Source of the DNA: an uncultured Prevotellaceae bacterium
Lineage (GTDB): Bacteria > Bacteroidota > Bacteroidia > Bacteroidales > Bacteroidaceae
DNA: 64,000 bases
Reading direction: 5' to 3'
Assembly (NCBI GenBank): GCA_902768105.1
Contig: CACXJZ010000023.1
Span: 1 to 64,000, forward strand
Shown: piece by piece, positions 26,252 to 32,938 of the stretch
Layout of the letters: every line of letters starts with the position of its first letter
Numbering within the stretch: the first letter of the stretch is position 1
The notes under the pieces: generated by a model
What the model saw: only the letters and a program-made list of their open reading frames with translations
Databases searched by the model: none
What the model was told of the DNA's origin: nothing
Made by a program: the position numbers and the translations under genes

Positions 26252-27738
26252 GACGTTGTTTTTTCTTCCTGTGAAACTTCCAACAAATCGTTGAGTAACT
26301 TGGTGACCGTCTTACCCTGCTCGAGTATCTCGTTTGTCAGCTGGTTGGCCTCTTGTTGCTGCATGTCGGAATAACCGTCGCACAGCGTCTTGACATCGCC
26401 CTCGATGGTGGTGACGGGGATAATCATCTGGTCGGTCATGTTGTGCAGGAACGCAGTCTTGAGGCGGTCGGCCTCCTGGGCCTGGTCGTAGGCTAAGCGT
26501 AGCACCTTGCCACGCTCGTGGAGCGTATCTTTCAGCTGTTCCAGCTCCTGAACACGCTCAGCCAGCGACTGCTGCATGTACTGGAAATTGGTTTGCAGAC
26601 GGCCTATCTCGTCCTGCTGACGGGTGTCGGGGACGGGCTCATCGTAATGCCCCTCGGCAATGTGCTGTGCGGCACTGGTAAGCATGCGCAGCGGCTTTAG
26701 CTGGTGATGAATGAAGGCGCGGCAGAGCAGCCCCAGCAGCAGGATGCCGCCGACACTCAAAGCCAGGACAATGAACATCAGGCGGTTGTAGTCTCCGAAG
26801 ATGTCGGCTTCAGGATAAATCACACCCGCGCTCCACCCCATGTCGTCCAGGTAACGCCCCACAAGCTCGTCGCGCTTGAAAGGCTCGTAGAACACATAGC
26901 TGTCAACACCGTCCAGACGGAAACGCATGTAGCCGCTCTTACCTGTTACCATAGCGCGGCCGACCTCCTCGACCTGCTCATCGGTATCGTCGAGCTCCTG
27001 GGAGAAAACGGTCTCATAGAAGAGTTTAGTGGTGTCAGGATGAACGATGAATGAGCCGTCGCTGCCCAGTAGCGTGCAGTAGCCGTCAGCTGACGGCTTG
27101 ACGGCCAGCACCACTTCGGAGAGGTCGTTCAGCGCCACATCGACAGCCAGCACGCCGACGGTCTTGCGTTGAGCATTGGATATGGGCAGGCAGAAGGTGA
27201 GGAGCGGCTCTGTCTCCGTATCGCTATTCTTCAGCGGTCCCACCCAGCAGGGCTTGCCTATCCGCATGGGGTGATAATACCATATCTGGTCCGTATAAGG
27301 GCGATTGCCGAATGAGTGTGCCTCGACGATGGTGGTATCGACTTCGGTACGGTGGGCGTATGCCATGAAGAGCGAGTCCTCGCGATTCTTATAATAATTA
27401 GGCTCGAACACGATGGTACAGCCGTTAATATAGGGATTGGCTTTCACCAGATTATGACAATAGATCATCATCAAGTCTGGCTCGTCAAGATGGTACATCA
27501 GGGTCCAGTACAGGTTGCCGGACGACTGTTCCACGCTCAAGAGGATGTTATCTACTTGTTCCACAACCCGCTCCAACGACTGCTTGGCATTCTGCATGGC
27601 CTCTTCCTTCACGGTGCGGCGCGAATAGAAAAACATGACAAGAAGGGCTGCCATTAGCAGCAAGGCTATGGCCACAACAACTATCATGCTTAGGCGTACC
27701 GATAGGTTGTTTCGGGTTAGAAGTTTATATCTTGACAT
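26248..27738 (-). CDS. Degenerate Cache-HAMP sensor without phospho-acceptor His or ATPase
   Basis: A 496-residue paralogue of the downstream kinase: membrane segment, Cache-like periplasmic domain, second membrane segment, HAMP (Q-L-K-P-L-R-M-L-T), coiled coil, then a HisKA-like helix. The H-box position reads F-L-H-N-M-T-D-Q-M-I-I-P-V, with Asp where the phospho-acceptor His should be and R-T-P replaced by I-I-P. The protein ends after the second helix with no HATPase_c domain. It keeps what is needed to sense and dimerise but cannot phosphorylate. Coupled translation with the intact kinase suggests a heteromeric receptor or modulator. The start at 27738 is chosen over 27786, which would run into the promoter region. 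Confidence 0.78.
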   Translation of the reverse strand: MSRYKLLTRNNLSVRLSMIVVVAIALLLMAALLVMFFYSRRTVKEEAMQNAKQSLERVVEQVDNILLSVEQSSGNLYWTLMYHLDEPDLMMIYCHNLVKANPYINGCTIVFEPNYYKNREDSLFMAYAHRTEVDTTIVEAHSFGNRPYTDQIWYYHPMRIGKPCWVGPLKNSDTETEPLLTFCLPISNAQRKTVGVLAVDVALNDLSEVVLAVKPSADGYCTLLGSDGSFIVHPDTTKLFYETVFSQELDDTDEQVEEVGRAMVTGKSGYMRFRLDGVDSYVFYEPFKRDELVGRYLDDMGWSAGVIYPEADIFGDYNRLMFIVLALSVGGILLLGLLCRAFIHHQLKPLRMLTSAAQHIAEGHYDEPVPDTRQQDEIGRLQTNFQYMQQSLAERVQELEQLKDTLHERGKVLRLAYDQAQEADRLKTAFLHNMTDQMIIPVTTIEGDVKTLCDGYSDMQQQEANQLTNEILEQGKTVTKLLNDLLEVSQEEKTTS

Positions 27739-27773
27739 AGTAATATCGGGGGCAAATATACAAAAATATTCAC

Positions 27774-27797
27774 ATTCACAATTCACAATTCACAATT
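27774..27797. repeat. Heptad repeat array, 3 perfect units
   Basis: The unit attcaca is repeated three times perfectly, followed by att. It lies between the divergent sensor and GH97 genes, immediately upstream of the GH97 -7 element. Confidence 0.85.
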
Positions 27798-27803
27798 ATT
27801 TTG

Positions 27804-27811
27804 TAACTTTG
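27804..27811 (+). promoter_or_regulatory. Probable -7 element for the GH97 gene
   Basis: TAACTTTG matches TAnnTTTG and lies 33 bp before the ATG at 27845. The -33 position falls inside the heptad repeats and shows no TTTG. Confidence 0.5.
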
Positions 27812-27844
27812 TCGCAAAAATATCAATTTTTGTACCAAAAGAAG

Positions 27845-29644
27845 ATGAAAAAGGGCTTATTATCGACTATTTTGGTGGCTGCTGTGTGCTGGCCACTACA
27901 TGCGCAGAACATTTTTGTATCGCCGAACGGAAAGCTGACGGTAAATGCCGAGGGGCAGGTGCTGAAGGTATGCTTTCAGGACAAGCAGGTGCTGGAGGTG
28001 AAGACCTCCCCCAACCCCTCCGAAGAAGGGGGGCTGACACCCAAGCATATTGTGACTGACTACCAGATGGTGGCAGGAAAGCGAAAATACTGCACGAACG
28101 AGGCAAACGAGTATCAGTTGGGCAATATGACGCTGCGACTGTATAATGACGGTGTGGCCATCAGGGAGGAACAGTCGCCACTCACCATCTCCTACCGCAT
28201 ACCCGAGGGCACGAAGCGATGGATGCAGCAGTGGTGCGACTCCTACGAGGGGTTCTTCCCGTTGGATACAACCTATAAGGTAACTCCGGTCCCGTCGTAT
28301 AGCGGCACGTTCAAGTCGGCCGAGGGCTGGAACAACCGCTGGGGATATCCGGCACTGGTAGAGGCAGCCCCAGATGTGTATGCGCTGATTACAGAAGCGA
28401 ACATCACTCGCGGGCATAGTGCATCATGTCTCTATAATGATGGAGAATGGTTCCGGGTAGTGCCTGATGAGACCTCCCCCAGCCCCTCCAAAGGAGGGGA
28501 GCCTTGGCGTGTCATCATCGTGGGAAGCCTGGCTAACATCGTGGAATCGACGCTGGTGACTGACGTCTCGGAACCCTGCAAGTTTGCTGACACAAGCTGG
28601 ATCAAACCCGGTGTTGTCTCATGGATTTACTGGGCTTACAATCATGGCTCGAACGACTATCATATAATAAAGAAATATGTGGATATGGCACGCGTGCTGA
28701 AGCTTCCATACGTGCTCATTGATGCCGAATGGGACGAGATGAAGGACGGGAAGACCATTGAAGATGCCGTCGCCTATGCCCTGTCGCAAGGCGTGAAGCC
28801 GCTCATCTGGTACAACTCCTCTGTAGGATGGGTTGACGGAGCACCGACACCTAAGTTCCGACTGAACAAACCTGAAGACCGTGAGCGTGAGTTTGCGTGG
28901 TGCGAGAAGATAGGTGTGGCTGGTGTGAAGATAGACTTCTTCTCTGGTGACACACAGCGGAATATGGACTACTGCATCGACCTTCTGGAAAGTGCTGCCC
29001 GCCACCATCTGCTTGTCAATTTCCACGGGGCTACCGTTCCGCGAGGATGGCAGCGCACATATCCTAACCTGCTCTCAACGGAGGGCGTCTATGGCGCGGA
29101 GTGGTACAACAACGTGCCGACATTTACTGACCGTGCTGCCAGACATAATGCCACGCTGCCCTTCACACGTAACGTCATTGGACCTATGGACTATACGCCT
29201 TGCACCTTCAGCGACTCACAGCACCCCCACATCACGACCAATGCCCATGAGCTGGCGCTGACCGTGCTCTTTGAGAGCGGATTGCAGCACTTGGCCGATA
29301 AGCCCGAGAGCTATCTGGCACAGCCTGCTGTAGTGCAGCAGTTCCTCTCGGAGCTGCCTGCAGCATGGGACGAGACACGACTGCTGAGCGGCAATCCTGG
29401 AGAGTATGTGGTGATGGCGCGTCGCTGCGGAAACACGTGGTGCGTTGCCGGCATCAACGGTAGCGACGAGTCGCGCACGCTCTCCTTGGCTGACAGCCTT
29501 GAGTCATTGGCCATTAGCCCAAAGGCAAAGGTCACCGTGTTTGCTGACGGACAGCCGTGGGCCATCAACGAAAACACCACGCTGCCGACGTCTTTCACTT
29601 GTCAGCCGCGTGGTGGATTCGTAGCGGTTATCTCTGCCGATTAG
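27845..29644 (+). CDS. GH97 glycoside hydrolase carrying two in-frame repeat insertions
   Basis: A 599-residue exported GH97 enzyme with a signal peptide ending L-H-A-Q. GH97 contains alpha-glucosidases and alpha-galactosidases: an N-terminal beta-sandwich, a TIM barrel from about 250 to 510, and a C-terminal beta domain. The Asp in V-A-G-V-K-I-D-F-F sits where the retaining, galactosidase-like subgroup has its nucleophile; this assignment is tentative. Two short segments, T-S-P-N-P-S-E-E-G-G and T-S-P-S-P-S-K-G-G, are encoded by copies of the same palindromic DNA repeat in the same frame and probably form surface loops. The start at 27845 gives a proper signal peptide. It may remove alpha-linked side chains from xylan or act on another glycan. 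Confidence 0.88.
   Translation: MKKGLLSTILVAAVCWPLHAQNIFVSPNGKLTVNAEGQVLKVCFQDKQVLEVKTSPNPSEEGGLTPKHIVTDYQMVAGKRKYCTNEANEYQLGNMTLRLYNDGVAIREEQSPLTISYRIPEGTKRWMQQWCDSYEGFFPLDTTYKVTPVPSYSGTFKSAEGWNNRWGYPALVEAAPDVYALITEANITRGHSASCLYNDGEWFRVVPDETSPSPSKGGEPWRVIIVGSLANIVESTLVTDVSEPCKFADTSWIKPGVVSWIYWAYNHGSNDYHIIKKYVDMARVLKLPYVLIDAEWDEMKDGKTIEDAVAYALSQGVKPLIWYNSSVGWVDGAPTPKFRLNKPEDREREFAWCEKIGVAGVKIDFFSGDTQRNMDYCIDLLESAARHHLLVNFHGATVPRGWQRTYPNLLSTEGVYGAEWYNNVPTFTDRAARHNATLPFTRNVIGPMDYTPCTFSDSQHPHITTNAHELALTVLFESGLQHLADKPESYLAQPAVVQQFLSELPAAWDETRLLSGNPGEYVVMARRCGNTWCVAGINGSDESRTLSLADSLESLAISPKAKVTVFADGQPWAINENTTLPTSFTCQPRGGFVAVISAD
28003..28034 (+). repeat. In-gene palindromic repeat, copy 1
   Basis: C-rich ACCTCCCCCAACCCCTCC followed by a G-rich arm with one mismatch in the 7-bp stem. 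It encodes T-S-P-N-P-S-E-E-G-G inside GH97. It matches copy 2 at 28471-28501. Confidence 0.75.
28471..28501 (+). repeat. In-gene palindromic repeat, copy 2
   Basis: ACCTCCCCCAGCCCCTCC, then AAA and GGAGGGG. The stem CCCCTCC/GGAGGGG is perfect over 7 bp (28483-28489 with 28493-28499). It encodes T-S-P-S-P-S-K-G-G in the same reading frame as copy 1. Confidence 0.8.
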
Positions 29645-29646
29645 TC

Positions 29647-31590
29647 TTAATACTCCAGCAACAGCGTATGTACGCGCTGGTCGATTTCGTTGGCCAGCGT
29701 ACGGTTGGCGGGGCTAAGGTCAGGAATCTGCATCAGGTTGCCCTTGGCAGCGGGCAGCAGTTGCGTCCACAGCTCACCGCTGTTGATGAGGCTGCGCAGG
29801 GTGGTGAGCAGGGTGGTAACATCTGCGTCACTCACGTTGTTGTTCCACGTCAGGGCCTCGGCAACGCTCACACGGCGCGGTCCCTTGTTGGCCGTGCAGT
29901 CAACGGGCAACAGCTCAATCTCTGGGAATCTCTTTTGCAACCACTCCACCTTGCCGATATTGTCACGGAAACAACGCACCAGATAGTCGATGGGAGTAAA
30001 GCGGTTGTTGGCCTTACCCCTGTTGATAGTGTTCTGATAGCAGGTTAACACGTCGTTATGCACAGGCATGACGGAAATCTTGTCGAACCCCTTGGCCTTT
30101 GCACGCAGGATGACCCACTCGAGAGCCTCTGTGCCACCAGCGAGGGTAGCATCGAAAACCATTCCAACGTTGCGGTCGGCCAGTTGACGGGCAGCAGTGC
30201 TCTTGCCGCTGCCGGGCGCTCCTGTGACGATGAGCAAGCTCTTCTTTCCTGCCCGTGCTGCACGGTCAAGCATCTCAGAATAGAGCGTGTCAACCAGAAT
30301 CTGCTCAGCCTCAAGGTAGTCGTCAGTATTTCCTCCGTAGTAACCTATCGGACGGAAGACCTCACGCACGTCGTCGGGGTCGAGCTTGTTGCCTGCAGTT
30401 GCCAGGTACTTGTCCATGAGCTGTGCGACACGTGGCTTTGTCCATGTTGTGGCATCAGCGCCGAGCAGCGTGGGCTGTGGTGCCTCGATGGTATAGCGTG
30501 AGGGGTACTTGTTGATGCGGTTATGGCGACGGATGTCCATCAGCTTGTCTTCAAAGAAATAGGAGTCGCCAGGCACCTGATAGCGGGCATTGCCGTAACG
30601 GTCGGCCTTGAAGAGCATCAGTGACTGCTCGCCACGATCGACAAACGTCACCCAACCACGTGGGGATAGGTGGTAGGCATTATCGCCATAAACGGCATTC
30701 ACCAGACAGTTGGTGTCCCACATGCGCTGACCAGTGTCGCAGTGGTAGTAGGTATAGACGGCCTTGATGGGGTTACGCTCCGTGTAGGAGAGGTCGGCGA
30801 GCACATCTTGCGGCAGGTAGTTCATCTTGTCGCCAATGTTACTGGGTGACATGACAAGTTCAACGTTCTTGGGCAGCAGGCTGTAGAAAACGGCCGACTG
30901 GTGCGATGCAGCGCGCATGTTATAACCACTCAGGCTGTCGCCAGCCTCGAAACGGCCTGACTGCACATAGACGGCCTTTACCTTCTGACCAAAGAGATCG
31001 ACACCCTTGAGTGCAGAATACTCGTCGGGACCAGACTCAAACAGTTGAGCCAGTGTGGTGGCAAAACCTATGGCCACAACAACCATAGAGTGGTCTTCGG
31101 CCTGGCTGAGCAGCTTGCGATAGAGCTTGTAGCCGTCCATGCACTGGCTGGCATCAAACGAACGGTCGAAGAGCGGATTGCCCTGCGCGTCCTTCAGGTC
31201 ACAGATGCCGTTATAGGGAATGAAGCAACGGGGATTCTTGACACCGTTACGCTCCAGTCCGACGGGAATGTCGGGGTGTCCGTAGTAAGTATTAAAGATG
31301 TCAACCACGCCAGCGTTCTTCTCGCCCTCACGGTCAACAACGATACCCTTCAAATCGACCAGTCCTTCGTCGATGTAATGATTGAGCATCATGAGGGCGA
31401 AGAGGTCGTCGGTGGAACTGCCAAAGTCGGCATCCAAGATCATGTTGACGGGTGATGGATGATAGGTGTTGGTTGATGGCTGTTGGTTAATGACTGTCGT
31501 CTCAGTCGTGTGGCAGGCACTGAAGCCCGTCAGCATGAAAAGTGCCACGATAACGGCACATAAGGTTTTTTGATTTTTGATTTTTTTCAT
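29647..31590 (-). CDS. Nucleoside hydrolase-like lipoprotein fused to a P-loop (zeta-toxin-like) kinase domain
   Basis: A 647-residue predicted lipoprotein with signal peptide and lipobox G-F-S-A-C near residue 26. Residues about 48-380 resemble an inosine-uridine nucleoside hydrolase: D-A-D-F-G-S-S-T-D-D-L-F-A-L-M aligns with the D-x-D-x-G-x-D-D metal-binding motif, and I-G-F-A-T-T-L and M-W-D-T-N-C-L-V-N-A fit later family regions. From about 445 on there is a P-loop kinase domain with Walker A G-A-P-G-S-G-K-S-T (about 455-463), then V-F-D-A-T-L-A-G-G, similar to zeta-toxin/AAA kinases. ATP is normally absent outside the cytoplasm, so the export signal is puzzling. The linker after the lipobox is encoded by heptad repeats. 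It converges with GH97, 2 bp apart. Confidence 0.7.
   Translation of the reverse strand: MKKIKNQKTLCAVIVALFMLTGFSACHTTETTVINQQPSTNTYHPSPVNMILDADFGSSTDDLFALMMLNHYIDEGLVDLKGIVVDREGEKNAGVVDIFNTYYGHPDIPVGLERNGVKNPRCFIPYNGICDLKDAQGNPLFDRSFDASQCMDGYKLYRKLLSQAEDHSMVVVAIGFATTLAQLFESGPDEYSALKGVDLFGQKVKAVYVQSGRFEAGDSLSGYNMRAASHQSAVFYSLLPKNVELVMSPSNIGDKMNYLPQDVLADLSYTERNPIKAVYTYYHCDTGQRMWDTNCLVNAVYGDNAYHLSPRGWVTFVDRGEQSLMLFKADRYGNARYQVPGDSYFFEDKLMDIRRHNRINKYPSRYTIEAPQPTLLGADATTWTKPRVAQLMDKYLATAGNKLDPDDVREVFRPIGYYGGNTDDYLEAEQILVDTLYSEMLDRAARAGKKSLLIVTGAPGSGKSTAARQLADRNVGMVFDATLAGGTEALEWVILRAKAKGFDKISVMPVHNDVLTCYQNTINRGKANNRFTPIDYLVRCFRDNIGKVEWLQKRFPEIELLPVDCTANKGPRRVSVAEALTWNNNVSDADVTTLLTTLRSLINSGELWTQLLPAAKGNLMQIPDLSPANRTLANEIDQRVHTLLLEY
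31445..31500. repeat. Heptad repeat array in the N-terminal linker, 8 units
   Basis: Plus-strand units ttgacgg, gtgatgg, atgatag, gtgttgg, ttgatgg, ctgttgg, ttaatga, ctgtcgt run without interruption. They encode the linker between the lipobox and the nucleoside hydrolase domain. Confidence 0.75.
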
Positions 31591-31618
31591 GAGGTTGGTT
31601 CAATTGGTAAATTTGTTG

Positions 31619-31650
31619 CAAAGGTAGAATATTCTTGTTTATTTTCCAAA
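31619..31650 (-). promoter_or_regulatory. Predicted promoter for the hydrolase-kinase fusion gene
   Basis: On the minus strand, TTTG (31647-31650), a 20-bp spacer and TACCTTTG (31619-31626) are a full match to the Bacteroidetes consensus, 28 bp upstream of the start. Confidence 0.7.
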
Positions 31651-31722
31651 TTTCAGAAAGGAAAGTTACATTTCATATAGTATATGATACAATCAAAGGG
31701 GATAAGGACAGCCGTTTTTTTG

Positions 31723-31730
31723 TAACTTTG
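31723..31730 (+). promoter_or_regulatory. Probable -7 element for the xylan enzyme operon
   Basis: TAACTTTG lies 20 bp before the CE15-like start codon. No TTTG is visible at -33, which could mean activator dependence. Confidence 0.5.
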
Positions 31731-31750
31731 CAGCAAAATATCCTAAAACA

Positions 31751-32938
31751 ATGAAAAAACTATGTTTAGGGCTTTTGATTTGCACAATGGTGCAGACAAC
31801 AGTCCAAGGTCAACAGGCCATAGACGGCTCGGCTCTACCATTGGTCTATGGGCAGGAAAACACGGGGGGCAACCATGATGTGTCATCTGTTGTTAACCGC
31901 CCCTTATCCATCAACCACAACCTGCCTGACGCTCTGGAAGGGGTGCGCAGTTTTAGCGACTGGGAGCGCAGGCGTAATGAGATCGGCTCACTGATACAGC
32001 ACTACGGCATCGGCAAGAAACCTGTGGTCAGTCCAGAACAGATTAAGGCACGCATGGATGGCGACACGCTCTTCGTGGAAGTCACTGTGGGGAGCGAGAG
32101 TATGACATTACAGTCTGTCATCAACTATCCCACAACGGGACAGCCGCCTTATGCCCTCATGATAGGCACCAGTATGCTCGCACTGCCTCGACAGCTATTT
32201 GAGGAACGGCCCATCGCCACGATGAACTTCCACGAGAAACAGGTGAACGACTACGGACAGTGGGGACCGCACCATGAGCGTGGCGAACATCCGTTTGACC
32301 GGCTCTATTCTGAACTTACCGCCAATGGTGCCTATAGTGAGTGGGCATGGGGACTGAGCCGACTGATTGACGGCCTGGAGCAGCTGGGACCGGAAGTGAC
32401 CAAGATAGACATGCAGCACATTGGCGTATCGGGCTGCTCGTATGCCGGCAAGATGGCGCTCTACTGTGGAGCCTTCGATGAGCGTATCGCCCTGACCATT
32501 GCCCAGGAGCCTGGCGGTGGCGGTGCAGCTGCTTGGCGTGTGTCGCACACGATGGAGGGGGTGGAAGACCTTGACCGTACGGACTACCATTGGTTCATGG
32601 AGAGTCAGCGTGACAACTTCCGTGGTGACAGCGTCTATCTGTTGCCTTACGACCAGCATGAACTGTGTGCAATGGTTTGCCCACGGGCCTTGCTGCTGTT
32701 GGGCAATCCTGACTATACCTGGCTGGCCGACAGCGCGATGTGGGTGTCAGCAAAGGCCGCCCGTCAGGTATGGGAGCGCTTCGGCATAGCCGACCGCATG
32801 GGCTGCTCCATCGTTGGCGGACATCCTCATTGTCAGCTACCAGAGAACCAGTGGCCTGAAGTTCAGGCGTTTATTGATAAGTTCCTATTAGGCAGAGAAG
32901 CAGAAACAAATAACATTCTAAGATATTTACAAAAATAA
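31751..32938 (+). CDS. CE15-like glucuronoyl esterase
   Basis: A 395-residue exported alpha/beta hydrolase with a signal peptide ending V-Q-G-Q. CE15 enzymes split esters between xylan glucuronic acid and lignin. The nucleophile Ser lies in G-V-S-G-C-S-Y-A-G-K; most CE15 members have Arg where this has Tyr. F-D-E-R-I-A-L-T-I-A-Q-E-P-G-G-G-G-A and the likely catalytic His in G-G-H-P-H-C fit the family. A less specific acetyl-xylan esterase-like role is possible. It is the first gene of the enzyme operon, and its stop overlaps the GH3 start by 1 bp. Confidence 0.72.
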   Translation: MKKLCLGLLICTMVQTTVQGQQAIDGSALPLVYGQENTGGNHDVSSVVNRPLSINHNLPDALEGVRSFSDWERRRNEIGSLIQHYGIGKKPVVSPEQIKARMDGDTLFVEVTVGSESMTLQSVINYPTTGQPPYALMIGTSMLALPRQLFEERPIATMNFHEKQVNDYGQWGPHHERGEHPFDRLYSELTANGAYSEWAWGLSRLIDGLEQLGPEVTKIDMQHIGVSGCSYAGKMALYCGAFDERIALTIAQEPGGGGAAAWRVSHTMEGVEDLDRTDYHWFMESQRDNFRGDSVYLLPYDQHELCAMVCPRALLLLGNPDYTWLADSAMWVSAKAARQVWERFGIADRMGCSIVGGHPHCQLPENQWPEVQAFIDKFLLGREAETNNILRYLQK

